Positions 47,907 through 55,850 of a DNA stretch of 64,000 nt are shown piece by piece. Source of the DNA: CAZEBW01 sp964510205 (GTDB taxonomy: Bacteria > Chloroflexota > Anaerolineae > VGOG01); the NCBI GenBank assembly GCA_964510205.1, contig CAZEBW010000012.1:6687-70686 (forward strand). The letters are read 5' to 3'. Made by a program: the position numbers and the translations under genes. The notes below the pieces were generated by a model. That model ran no database searches, had not been told where the DNA came from, and saw only the letters and a program-made list of their open reading frames with translations. Each line of letters starts with the position of its first letter. Within the stretch, counting starts at the first letter, position 1.

Positions 47907-50000
47907 ATGAAAAAGAGACTTGCTCTCATCGCCCTGGTCGTGGCCTTGATGGTGGGCGCGCTCCCCACTACTAGCCCGACTGGCCAGGCTCAAGGTTCCC
48001 TACAGAAAGCGGCCGAGGCCTATTTCAGTGGTGGGCCGAAGACGATCACCGCCGCCGACTTGTTCGAGAATCTGAACGATGGCGATCCCGAAAACGATCC
48101 GTACCTCATCAGCGTGCGTTCGGCGGAGGACTATGCCAAGGGTCACGTGCCTGGGGCGGTGCACATGGATGTGAAGGAGCTGTTCAGCACCGAGAACCTG
48201 GCCACGATACCGCCGGACAAGGACGTGGTGGTGATCTGCTACACGGGGCAGTCGGCGGGCCAGGCGACGGCGGCGTTGAACATGCTGGGCTACGAGGCCT
48301 ACAGCCTGCTGTTCGGCATGTCCTCCTGGACTAGCGATCCTGAGGTATTCGTCAAGCGGTTCAATCCTGAGACACACGCCAGCGACTACGCCGTTGACAC
48401 CGAGGCCTACGAGCCGGGCGGTCCCTACAGCCTGCCCAGTCCGTTGGCGACGAACGTCGCCGGTTCCGCCCAAGCCTACTTCAGCGGTGGGACGAAGACG
48501 GTCACCGCCGCCGATCTGTTCGAGAATCTGAACGACGGCGATGCGGAGAATGATCCGTACCTCATCAGCGTGCGTTCGGCGGAGGACTATGCCAAGGGTC
48601 ACGTGCCAGGGGCGGTGCACATGGACGTGAAGGAGCTGTTCACCACCGAGAATCTGGCCACGATTCCTGCTGACAAGGACGTGGTAGTGGTCTGCTACAC
48701 GGGCCAGTCGGCGGGCCAGGCGACGGCGGCGCTGAACATGCTGGGCTACGAGGCCTACAGCCTGCTCTTCGGTATGTCCTCCTGGACCAGCGACCCCGAG
48801 GTGTTTGTCAAGCGCTTCAATCCTGAGACACACACCAGCGACTACGCCATTGACACCGAAGCCCACGAGCCGGGCGGCCCCTACGAACTGCCGTTCGTGG
48901 TGGCTCCTGTGGCTGTCGAAGTAGCTGGCGTCGGTGAAGTCGCGGAGGTCTACTTCAGCGGTGGGCCGAAGACGATCACCGCCGCCGATCTGTTTGAGAA
49001 TCTGAACGACGGCGATCCCGAAAACGATCCGTACGTCATCAGCGTGCGTTCGGCGGAGGACTACGCCAAGGGGCACGTGCCTGGGGCGGTGCACATGGAT
49101 GTGAAGGAGCTGTTCAGCACCGAGAACCTGGCCACGATACCGCCGGACAAGGACGTGGTGGTGATCTGCTACACGGGGCAGTCGGCGGGCCAGGCGACGG
49201 CGGCGTTGAACATGCTGGGCTACGAGGCCTACAGCCTGCTGTTCGGCATGTCCTCCTGGACTAGCGATCCTGAGGTATTCGTCAAGCGGTTCAATCCTGA
49301 GACACACGCCAGCGACTACGCCGTTGACACCGAGGCCTACGAGCCGGGCGGTCCCTACAGCCTGCCCAGTCCGTTGGCGACCAACGTCGCCGGTTCCGCC
49401 CAAGCCTATTTCAGCGGTGGGCCGAAGACGGTCACCGCCGCCGATCTGTTCGAGAACCTGAACGATGGCGATGCGGAGAACGATCCCTACATCATCAGCG
49501 TGCGCTCCGCTGAAGACTACGCCAAGGGTCACGTACCTGGGGCGGTGCACATGGATGTGAAGGAGCTGTTCAGCACCGAGAACCTGGCCACGATACCGCC
49601 GGACAAGGACGTGGTGGTCATCTGCTACACGGGTCAGTCGGCGGGCCAGGCCACGGCGGCGCTGAACATGCTGGGCTACGAGGCCTACAGTCTGCTGTTT
49701 GGGATGTCGTCGTGGACGACGGATCCAGAGGTATTCGTCAAGCGCTTCAATCCTGAGACACACGCCAGCGACTACGCCATTGACACCGAGGTCCACCAGC
49801 CCGGCGGCCCCTACGAGCTGCCGTTCGCGGTGGTCGAGGAAGAAGCCAAGCCGGTCCCCAAACCAACGCCGGAAGCTGGACTGGTACCGGTGTCGGTCGG
49901 GGCCATGAACTGCGTGACCTGCCACACCGACGAGGCAAGCCTGAAGGAACTAGCTGTAGAGAAGGAGGTCAAGTCGGAGGAAACCTCCGGCGAGGGCTGA
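47907..50000 (+). CDS. Exported protein with four rhodanese domains and one haem motif
   Basis: 697 residues. A Sec signal peptide is clear (MKKRLALIALVVALMVGALP, cleavage near GQA-QG). Four rhodanese domains follow, each with FENLNDGD, HVPGAVHMDVKELF and the active-site loop CYTGQSAGQ. Starts at DNA level are 48021, 48477, 48951 and 49407, and the first pair is repeated after exactly 930 bp. The C-terminus holds one c-type haem motif (CVTCH). The frame ends at TGA 49998-50000, but the next cytochrome frame continues in phase after it. This may be the front part of one selenoprotein. Rhodaneses transfer sulfane sulfur, so a periplasmic sulfur or selenium role is likely. Confidence 0.9.
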   Translation: MKKRLALIALVVALMVGALPTTSPTGQAQGSLQKAAEAYFSGGPKTITAADLFENLNDGDPENDPYLISVRSAEDYAKGHVPGAVHMDVKELFSTENLATIPPDKDVVVICYTGQSAGQATAALNMLGYEAYSLLFGMSSWTSDPEVFVKRFNPETHASDYAVDTEAYEPGGPYSLPSPLATNVAGSAQAYFSGGTKTVTAADLFENLNDGDAENDPYLISVRSAEDYAKGHVPGAVHMDVKELFTTENLATIPADKDVVVVCYTGQSAGQATAALNMLGYEAYSLLFGMSSWTSDPEVFVKRFNPETHTSDYAIDTEAHEPGGPYELPFVVAPVAVEVAGVGEVAEVYFSGGPKTITAADLFENLNDGDPENDPYVISVRSAEDYAKGHVPGAVHMDVKELFSTENLATIPPDKDVVVICYTGQSAGQATAALNMLGYEAYSLLFGMSSWTSDPEVFVKRFNPETHASDYAVDTEAYEPGGPYSLPSPLATNVAGSAQAYFSGGPKTVTAADLFENLNDGDAENDPYIISVRSAEDYAKGHVPGAVHMDVKELFSTENLATIPPDKDVVVICYTGQSAGQATAALNMLGYEAYSLLFGMSSWTTDPEVFVKRFNPETHASDYAIDTEVHQPGGPYELPFAVVEEEAKPVPKPTPEAGLVPVSVGAMNCVTCHTDEASLKELAVEKEVKSEETSGEG

Positions 50001-50027
50001 GCGGGGGAGTTGCCTCCGTTGGAGGTA
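49998..50027 (+). promoter_or_regulatory. Candidate bacterial SECIS at an in-frame UGA
   Basis: The UGA at 49998-50000 is in phase with both flanking frames. A hairpin follows: TGCCTCC (50011-50017) pairs with GGAGGTA (50021-50027; 7 bp with one G-U) around the loop GUU. The loop begins after 17 bases, has G first and is 3 nt long. The published bacterial SECIS pattern asks for about 16-37 bases, a G in the first two loop positions and a short stem, so it fits. Confidence 0.55.
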
Positions 50028-51269
50028 TGGGAGAAGGTTTTCGTCGGTGATGAGTTCCTGGTCTCAGTTCACAATGTCCAAAATTGCATCGGCTGCCACG
50101 GCGGTGTCGAAGGGGTGGACGACAAGGATGCGGCCCACGAAGGCGTGGTGCGAGATCCCCTGGAGGACTCTGAGCGGTTCTGCGGCGTTTGCCACGCAGA
50201 GGCCACTGAGCTGGCTGCCACCAGCCTGCATCAGAATTTAACTGGCTATCAAACCATATTGGCTGCCCGCGGGGCCGATTTCAGCGACCCCAAAATGCAG
50301 GAGGCGTTTGCCAACCACTGCGACGATTGTCATACCACGTGCGGCCAGTGCCACATCAGCCGACCGAGTTTCACTTTTGGCGGCCTGATCAAGGATCACA
50401 AGGTCAAGGAAGTCGCTTCTATCAGAGACACTTGCCTGGCTTGCCACGGCGCCCGTGTGGCCAATGAGTATCAGGGCAAAAACGAGGGCGTCGAGGGAAG
50501 CGTCCACTGGCTAGAGGAGGGCATGTCCTGCTTCGAATGTCACGAAACGAGCCACTACCACGGCGACGGCGTCGAATACGCCCATCGCTACGACGGCCCG
50601 CCCGGCGTGGACTGTCTGGAATGCCACGAAGAGGCGGCGCCCGATCAAAGCGAGATAGAGGAGCACAACATCCACGCGGACAAGGTAGCCTGCGAGGTCT
50701 GTCACACATCCGGCCCATACAAGAGCTGCTACAACTGTCACGTGGCTGTAGACGACAAAGGGCTGCCCTACTACAAGACCGACGATAGCGAGTTGACCTT
50801 CAAGATCGGGCGCAATCCCAACCAGAGCGAGGACCGGCCTTGGGGCTACGTCCTGGTGCGCCACGTCCCCGTTGCGCCGAACACCTTCGCTTTCTACGGG
50901 GATGGCCTGCTGCCCACCTTCGACAACGTGCCAACGTGGAAATACGCCACGCCCCACAACATTCAGCGAGTTACAGCACAGAACGAGAGCTGCGACAGTT
51001 GCCACGGCAATGCGGATCTCTTCCTGACGGCTGACGACGTTGCTCCTGAGGAGCGGCAGGCCAATGCTGCCGTCATCGTCGAGGAGATACCACCGACCTC
51101 GTGGGGTCCGTACGCGGAGATTGAACCGACACAGGCTGCTGCCCGATGGCCTTGGGTGCTTGGGGCGGGTCTGGCGGTTGTCATCGGCGCCGTGACAGTC
51201 GGGCTGGTCACTCGTCGGTCCAAAGCGGCCAATCACGCACTGCAAACTTCAGGAGAGGAAAATGAATGA
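50010..51269 (+). CDS. Multihaem c-type cytochrome, probably continued from the rhodanese gene
   Basis: 419 residues if read from TTG 50010. Ten CxxCH haem motifs are visible (CIGCH, CGVCH, CDDCH, CGQCH, CLACH, CFECH, CLECH, CEVCH, CYNCH, CDSCH). One C-terminal membrane helix (WPWVLGAGLAVVIGAVTVGL) precedes a basic tail. There is no signal peptide, although haem attachment occurs outside the membrane. The TTG has a G-run touching it with no spacing, and no ATG is near. These facts favour translation from the rhodanese frame through UGA, giving about 1,120 residues and 11 haems. It would pass electrons between the Fe-S subunit and an external acceptor or donor. Confidence 0.85.
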   Translation: MPPLEVWEKVFVGDEFLVSVHNVQNCIGCHGGVEGVDDKDAAHEGVVRDPLEDSERFCGVCHAEATELAATSLHQNLTGYQTILAARGADFSDPKMQEAFANHCDDCHTTCGQCHISRPSFTFGGLIKDHKVKEVASIRDTCLACHGARVANEYQGKNEGVEGSVHWLEEGMSCFECHETSHYHGDGVEYAHRYDGPPGVDCLECHEEAAPDQSEIEEHNIHADKVACEVCHTSGPYKSCYNCHVAVDDKGLPYYKTDDSELTFKIGRNPNQSEDRPWGYVLVRHVPVAPNTFAFYGDGLLPTFDNVPTWKYATPHNIQRVTAQNESCDSCHGNADLFLTADDVAPEERQANAAVIVEEIPPTSWGPYAEIEPTQAAARWPWVLGAGLAVVIGAVTVGLVTRRSKAANHALQTSGEENE

Positions 51270-52170
51270 CCATAAACGAGCCACTGTAGATCGAAGAGAT
51301 TTTCTCAAGCTCGCGGGCGTTGGTCTGGTGAGCGCAAGCAGCACACGCTTACTCCTGCAACCGTCAGGACAGGCCTTCGCCTCTGCTCTGAATGAGGACG
51401 AGGTGGCCATCCTGTACGATGGCTCCAAATGCATTGGCTGCCGGGCCTGCGAGGAAGCCTGCAAGGAGTGCAATAACCTGCCTGTGGAGACAACGCCGCC
51501 CTCTGAACTATCAGCCACTACCTGGAATCTGATCAAGAAGAGAGCAGGGGTTGATCAGGCCGATCGGCCTTTCTTCAACTACCAGTGCATGCACTGCACC
51601 GATGCGGCCTGTGTGATGGTTTGTCCGACGGGGGCGCTGTACAAAGACAAGCGAGGCTTTGTCGCTGTGGATGAAAGTAAGTGCAATGGCTGTGGCTACT
51701 GTACCCAGTTCTGCCCCTTTGGCGTGCCTGGTCTGAAAGATGTCAACTTGGTCACCGGTGAGGCTAAGGTTGGCAAGTGTATCTTTTGCTGTGACAACCA
51801 ACCAGCGGAGGGTATAGGTCAGGTGGCCTGTGTTGAGGCTTGTCCGACGGGGGCCCTGACATTGGACTGGCGTCAGAGCCAGTTGGAAGCGGCGAGGGAC
51901 AGGGTCGCCCAGTTGAAGGCCGAAGGCTTCAGCGAGGCGAAGCTCTACGGCGAGAGCGAAGCTGGAGGGCTGCATCGTCTAAGTATTCTGCTGGATGAGC
52001 CATCCGCCTATGGCCTACCTGTTGATCCCCAAGGGCCCATCACCCTCTCTAGTATTTGGCAGAAGGTGATCCAGCCCCTGGGCGAGATCGCTATCGGAGC
52101 CACGACTCTGGGCTTGCTGGTGAACTGGGTGGTAGCCCGCCGTCGGATCAAGGTCGAGGAGGAGGTGTAA
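51262..52170 (+). CDS. TAT-exported four-cluster ferredoxin subunit (HybA/FdnH-like)
   Basis: 302 residues from ATG 51262, overlapping the previous gene. A twin-arginine signal (DRRDFLKLAGVGLVSAS) is followed by four cysteine groups for [4Fe-4S] clusters: CIGCRACEEACKEC, CMHCTDAACVMVCP, CNGCGYCTQFCPF, and CIFCCDN with CVEACP. A C-terminal hydrophobic helix anchors it (IAIGATTLGLLVNWVVA). This matches electron-transfer beta subunits of formate dehydrogenase or hydrogenase. It should connect the cytochrome with the membrane cytochrome b encoded next. No catalytic molybdopterin subunit is present. Confidence 0.92.
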   Translation: MNDHKRATVDRRDFLKLAGVGLVSASSTRLLLQPSGQAFASALNEDEVAILYDGSKCIGCRACEEACKECNNLPVETTPPSELSATTWNLIKKRAGVDQADRPFFNYQCMHCTDAACVMVCPTGALYKDKRGFVAVDESKCNGCGYCTQFCPFGVPGLKDVNLVTGEAKVGKCIFCCDNQPAEGIGQVACVEACPTGALTLDWRQSQLEAARDRVAQLKAEGFSEAKLYGESEAGGLHRLSILLDEPSAYGLPVDPQGPITLSSIWQKVIQPLGEIAIGATTLGLLVNWVVARRRIKVEEEV

Positions 52171-52171
52171 A

Positions 52172-52828
52172 ATGTTGAAGGGGAAAATCCTGGCTTTCAG
52201 CACCGCTCAACGGTTCGTGCACTGGCTGATTGTGGTGGCTTTCTCTCTCTTGGCGCTCACGGGGGTGGTGCTCTACGTGCCACAGCTTGTCCCCTTGGCC
52301 AGGGGGGAGGCCGGGATGCTGTTTCGCCTGCTCCATCGCTGGGGAGTGTTCCTTTCCGTCCTGGCGGTCCTCGCCTACATCGTGTTCGATCTCGACGGGT
52401 TGCTGGCCTCCATGAAGAGGATCTTCACCTGGGGTAAGGACGATCTGGGCTGGCTGAAAGCGGCTCCTGCCTACTACTTCCTCGGCGATGAGAGCGACAT
52501 GCCTCCCCAAGACAAGTTCAATTCGGGGCAGAAGCTGTGGTATCTCATCGTGGTCATTGGAGGGCTGGCGCTGTTCATCACAGGGCTGCTGATGTGGTTT
52601 GGCAAGGGCTATGTGCCAGCATGGACTTTCCAATGGAGCGTTTTCCTGCACGACCTGTTTGCCATCGCCATGTCCGCCTTCTTCCTGGTGCACTTCTATC
52701 TGGCGGTGGCGCACCCTTTGATGAGGGCTGGCCTGGACGCCATTCGCTTTGGCTTTTTCCCAGAGGAGTATGTGAAACACCATCACACCAAGTATTATCA
52801 CGAATTGCAAGCTGACGAGAGCGAGTGA
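52172..52828 (+). CDS. Membrane cytochrome b subunit (FdnI/cytochrome b561 type)
   Basis: 218 residues from ATG 52172, with GAGGAGGTG upstream. Four membrane helices are visible: HWLIVVAFSLLALTGVVLYV, HRWGVFLSVLAVLAYIVFDL, WYLIVVIGGLALFITGLLMW and HDLFAIAMSAFFLVHFYLAV. Histidines such as RFVHW and VHFYLAVAHP suit haem b ligation. FdnI-type subunits exchange electrons with quinone. It closes the four-gene operon, one base after the ferredoxin subunit, and a strong terminator follows. Confidence 0.92.
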   Translation: MLKGKILAFSTAQRFVHWLIVVAFSLLALTGVVLYVPQLVPLARGEAGMLFRLLHRWGVFLSVLAVLAYIVFDLDGLLASMKRIFTWGKDDLGWLKAAPAYYFLGDESDMPPQDKFNSGQKLWYLIVVIGGLALFITGLLMWFGKGYVPAWTFQWSVFLHDLFAIAMSAFFLVHFYLAVAHPLMRAGLDAIRFGFFPEEYVKHHHTKYYHELQADESE

Positions 52829-53208
52829 GGCACTCTCGATTGATCAGGAGAAGCTGGGCCGGGAAGAGGACGTCTCTTCCCGGCCCTTGTCGTTGGGATC
52901 GCCTCGCAATATGGCTCTTTGAAGGGATACGATACCAGCGTGCCCACGGGGGTAGATAGGGCTGCCGCTAGAAAGGAGTATAGCGCTGCTTTCCTTCGGC
53001 TGAAGCCTCCCCGCTCCAGAAGCACGAAGGTGACGATGCCCTCAGGAAACTCGTGGAAGATCATCCCGATGGCAGCCAAGGCCCCCGTGAGGATGCTGAC
53101 GTTGAAGGTCACTGAATAGATGAGGCCGTCAATAAGCGAGTGAAAACCAACATGCACGAGGTGCAACGCATTGGCTCGCAAAGTGCGTCGCGCCTGAGCA
53201 GATGTCAC
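52798..53208 (-). pseudogene. ZIP-family metal transporter remnant
   Basis: A GTG at 53208 overlaps the TrmO-like stop. About 95 residues show ZIP features: HVGFHSLIDGLIYSVTF, GMIFHEFPEGIVTFVLLERG and AALYSFLAAALSTPVGTLVS. ZIP proteins have about 230-280 residues and eight helices; both ends are missing here. After SYPF (about 52920) the frame becomes non-homologous and runs across the cytochrome operon terminator. It is best read as a decayed zinc/iron transporter gene. Confidence 0.7.
52856..52894 (+). terminator. Terminator of the respiratory operon
   Basis: GGGCCGGGAAGAG pairs perfectly (13 bp) with CTCTTCCCGGCCC around a 5-base loop, then TTGTCGTT. It lies 28 bases after the cytochrome b stop. 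Confidence 0.75.
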
Positions 53209-53600
53209 GCTGGCTTAAGATCCAGCACCGGTGTGCCGTTGATGGCGTCTAGACCCTGCACTCGCAGCACGTTTCCTTCCACGGCCACCAGTTCCACCAC
53301 GGTGACGCCGATGGGATTGGGGCGGCGTGGGCTGCGCAAGGCAAAGACCCCGCGTCGAGGGCGGCTCCTGTCGCCCCGGGGATGCTGAAGCAGGTCGAAA
53401 CCCCGCGAACGGTGGAAATAGAAAACGACCATGATCCGCTGGCCTGGCCCTAGACCCTTCAAGCCTTCCGTCAGGGCCGGATCGAGGACGATCCGAGACT
53501 CGACGGACCGTATCTCGTCTGCTGCCGCTGGCCCATCGAAAGCGTTTTCGACGTGACCGATAGCTCGATAGACAATGGGATGGTTGTTCAGTTTCGCCAT
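53205..53600 (-). CDS. TrmO-like tRNA methyltransferase (TsaA/UPF0066 family)
   Basis: 131 residues from ATG 53600; a TTG six codons earlier is possible. The family core is clear: YRAIGHVENAFDGPA, GFDLLQHPRGDRSRPRRGVF, LRSPRRPNPIGVTVVEL and VQGLDAINGTPVLDLKP. E. coli TrmO methylates N6 of t6A37 in tRNA-Thr using S-adenosylmethionine. Many relatives, including this short form without the extended C-terminal domain, lie beside metal-related genes and may have other substrates. It precedes the ZIP remnant and follows the CDF gene. Confidence 0.85.
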   Translation of the reverse strand: MAKLNNHPIVYRAIGHVENAFDGPAAADEIRSVESRIVLDPALTEGLKGLGPGQRIMVVFYFHRSRGFDLLQHPRGDRSRPRRGVFALRSPRRPNPIGVTVVELVAVEGNVLRVQGLDAINGTPVLDLKPA

Positions 53601-53621
53601 TTGACAGCCTCTGGGCAAGGA

Positions 53622-54797
53622 TTATGGACCTTCGGCCAGCTTGCTCAACGCCTCCTCCAACGTGGTCGCCTCGGTCTCCCGCATCTCCACCCCGGCCTCG
53701 CCGAAGACGTAGACCGGTCCCTTGCCCCGCAGGCTCTCCTTCAGCAAGACCACGTCCACCTTCTGAGACACCAGCCACTCGGCCACCCGGATGCCCTTGG
53801 CCTTCTCCAGCGTTTTGTGGGGATTAGCCACGATCTGCTGTTCCTCGACAGCGTCGTCGGCCAGGCGCACCGTGACCAGGGCGAAGTTGGGCGCCTCCCC
53901 GAAGTGCTCGCTGAGCGTGCCCGCCGTGTCGCTCAGAGGCACAGCATAGCGCAAATGCGTCCGCTTCATCGGTTCGGTGTGGATCAGCACCCGCTCCACG
54001 TGGGGCACGGCCTGGCGGATGTGCTCCTCGATACGCTGGGTGGCTGCCTCCGCCCGCTCCAACTCGCGGACGCGCAGGACGACCTCGGCCTCCACGAAGC
54101 GGAAGCGGCCAGCATTGCGGCCAGTGGCCCACTTGAGCTCGGCCACCGTCGGTTCGGCGGTGATGATCTCCCGAATCTGCAGGATGGTGTCGGTGTCCAG
54201 CGAGGCATCGAGCAGCACGCGCATCCCATCGGAGAGCAGCTCCCAGCCTGTCTTGGCGATGGCAACGACGATGACCAAAGCAGCGACGCGGTCCAGGGGG
54301 AGGTTGAACCGCTGCGCCAACAGCGCGGCGAACACGATGCCGGTGGTGAAGACGTGGGCGCGGTACTCCTTGGCGTCGGCGATGAGAGAGGGGGAGTTGG
54401 CCGCCTTGCCAGCGCGCAGCTCGAAGTGGCTGAAAACCAGCGGGATGGCCGTGGCCACCACCAATCCCACCAACATCCAGGGATCCACCGTAGCCAGGCG
54501 CGTCGGCTCGAAGAAAGCGTCCCGGGCGATTTCGTAGGCGGTGAAGAAGATCATCACCGCCAGCCCCACGGCCACCACGTTCTCCAGCTTGTACAGGCCG
54601 TAGGGGAAGTCCTTGGACTTGCGTGTCGAGAGCTTCAGCCCGATCAGCACCGCCACCGCCGTCAGCAGGTCCACCGCGTTGTGGACCATCTCCGCCTCCA
54701 CGGCCAGGCTGCCGGAGGCCCTGGCGATGACCAGGTTGATCAGCCCCAGAGCGATGTTAACGGCAATAGAATACCAACCCCAGCGTTCAACGTTCAC
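53622..54797 (-). CDS. Cation diffusion facilitator fused to a NifX-like domain
   Basis: 391 residues. The CDF transporter part covers about 1-280: SIAVNIALGLINLVIARASG, EAEMVHNAVDLLTAVAVLIG and the second metal site near AHVFTTGIVFAALLAQRF. The cytoplasmic domain is around AELKWATGRNAGRFRF. The last 110 residues are a dinitrogenase iron-molybdenum cofactor-type (NifX/NifB) domain (RYAVPLSDTAGTLSEHFGEA, FALVTVRLADDAVEEQQIV, LLKESLRGKGPVYVF). Probably a metal exporter coupled to a metal-cofactor-binding domain. It belongs to a leftward group with other NifX-domain genes. Confidence 0.9.
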   Translation of the reverse strand: MNVERWGWYSIAVNIALGLINLVIARASGSLAVEAEMVHNAVDLLTAVAVLIGLKLSTRKSKDFPYGLYKLENVVAVGLAVMIFFTAYEIARDAFFEPTRLATVDPWMLVGLVVATAIPLVFSHFELRAGKAANSPSLIADAKEYRAHVFTTGIVFAALLAQRFNLPLDRVAALVIVVAIAKTGWELLSDGMRVLLDASLDTDTILQIREIITAEPTVAELKWATGRNAGRFRFVEAEVVLRVRELERAEAATQRIEEHIRQAVPHVERVLIHTEPMKRTHLRYAVPLSDTAGTLSEHFGEAPNFALVTVRLADDAVEEQQIVANPHKTLEKAKGIRVAEWLVSQKVDVVLLKESLRGKGPVYVFGEAGVEMRETEATTLEEALSKLAEGP

Positions 54798-54842
54798 AAC
54801 GCATCCCCTCCTCCACGAAGCTTCCTCATGTAGAACCTCTAT

Positions 54843-55058
54843 TCATCCCTGACCCAGCTTCTCCAGAGCCGCCGCCAGTTGCTCGTTGACCCACTCCATC
54901 TCATCGGCGGCCAGGGTGATGTCCGCAGCCGAAGCTTCTTGTCCCGCAGCGCGGGCCCGCTCTGCCCACTCCCGAAACTCGGCCGCGTGCTCAGCGTTGT
55001 GCTCTATCCAGTGGGGCAAGAGCACCCGTAGCTTTTGCAGATTGGTCATGTCCACCAT
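54843..55058 (-). CDS. Small helical protein (DUF8180-like)
   Basis: 71 residues from ATG 55058, with GGAGGGG upstream. LQKLRVLLPHWIEHNAEHAA and AADEMEWVNEQLAAALEKLG form an almost fully helical protein with several His residues. Such short proteins often accompany CooT and NifX-domain genes in anaerobes. The start overlaps the end of the CooT-like gene. A metal-related role is inferred from position. Confidence 0.65.
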   Translation of the reverse strand: MVDMTNLQKLRVLLPHWIEHNAEHAAEFREWAERARAAGQEASAADITLAADEMEWVNEQLAAALEKLGQG

Positions 55059-55263
55059 CTCGCCCCTCCTCCTCCACCTCTGGCACCAAGGTGACGGTAT
55101 GCTTGAGGAAATCAATCCGCTGGATGCGCGCCCGTACCGTCTGCGGTTCCTCAAAAAGGCTAGCCAGCCGAACGCCGTTCGCTACCGGCTCCAGCAAGAT
55201 CACATCCCGCATGACTTCCTCTTCCTGGCCGTCGCCGGCCAGAAAAACTGTTGCTTGACACAT
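54991..55263 (-). CDS. cooT: CooT-family nickel-binding protein
   Basis: 90 residues from ATG 55263. The family signature starts at residue 1 (MCQATVFLAGDGQEEEVMRD). VILLEPVANGVRLASLFEEP and RIQRIDFLKHTVTLVPE follow. CooT homodimers bind Ni(II) through the N-terminal Met-Cys and help nickel delivery, for example to carbon monoxide dehydrogenase. The last 30 residues are extra and overlap the next gene by 68 bases. No CODH gene is in the window. Confidence 0.85.
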   Translation of the reverse strand: MCQATVFLAGDGQEEEVMRDVILLEPVANGVRLASLFEEPQTVRARIQRIDFLKHTVTLVPEVEEEGRDGGHDQSAKATGALAPLDRAQR

Positions 55264-55356
55264 CTCAGGACTCCTTCACTAATTCGTTTCTCTCCCGACC
55301 GAGCCTTTGCAGCGTCGGTCAGGAGACGCCGCTACGCTTACTGCCGAACGCGATGC

Positions 55357-55566
55357 TCACTCGCGGGTCATTTTGGTGCCGCATTTGGGACAAGTCTTCT
55401 CATAGCACGGCTGTCCTACTTGATGAGGCTCCTTGTGACCGCAACTGGGGCACACGCAGTTGCCGCCTGGTCCGGCCGCCTTGCGACCTCCCATGCGACC
55501 CGGCCCACGACCACGGCCGCTTCCGGCGCCGCCGCCACGGCCACCACCTTGACCTCTCTGAACCAT
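55357..55566 (-). CDS. Small zinc-ribbon protein with a Gly/Arg-rich N-terminus
   Basis: 69 residues. The first 35 are Gly/Arg rich (GGGRGGGAGSGRGRG). The end has CVCPSCGHKEPHQVGQPC and CPKCGTKMTRE, a four-cysteine zinc ribbon. Proteins of this type occur beside NifX-domain and MinD-like ATPase genes. The start at 55566 has GGAGG-type sequence upstream. The exact role is unknown. Confidence 0.75.
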   Translation of the reverse strand: MVQRGQGGGRGGGAGSGRGRGPGRMGGRKAAGPGGNCVCPSCGHKEPHQVGQPCYEKTCPKCGTKMTRE

Positions 55567-55610
55567 CCTTTCTCACCTCCTCCTACAAACGGCTCTGGCT
55601 GGCGCCAGGC

Positions 55611-55829
55611 TTAATCTGTCGAACAGGGCGGGGCCTGACAGCGCTCCTCCCGCCCGCAGCAGGTCTGCCCCGCTGGGCGTCTCTCCCCAGTCATCACGTA
55701 GGGAACAGAGAGGAGCTTCTCCAAATCCAGACTGCCGCAGATGGGGCAGGCGAGTCGAGTACTCTCGGAGCGAACTAGCATCTCCACCTGCTCTTCGCAG
55801 TTGTTGCAACGGTATTCATAGACAGGCAT
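55611..55829 (-). CDS. FmdB-family zinc-ribbon protein
   Basis: 72 residues starting MPVYEYRCNNCEEQVEMLVR, with CPICGSLDLEKLLSVP as the second half of the zinc ribbon. This is the FmdB/putative regulatory domain first linked to formylmethanofuran dehydrogenase regulation. Two further cysteine pairs at the C-terminus (CCGREERCQAPPC) are common in this family. GGAGAGGGAG lies upstream of the ATG. Confidence 0.85.
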   Translation of the reverse strand: MPVYEYRCNNCEEQVEMLVRSESTRLACPICGSLDLEKLLSVPYVMTGERRPAGQTCCGREERCQAPPCSTD

Positions 55830-55850
55830 CGTCAGCTCCCTCTCCTTAGC

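Noticed and set aside
48000..49925. Long 641-codon open frame on the minus strand
   Set aside because: It is the complement of the four repeated rhodanese domains. His/Arg-rich repeats without a ribosome binding site are a shadow of the real gene.
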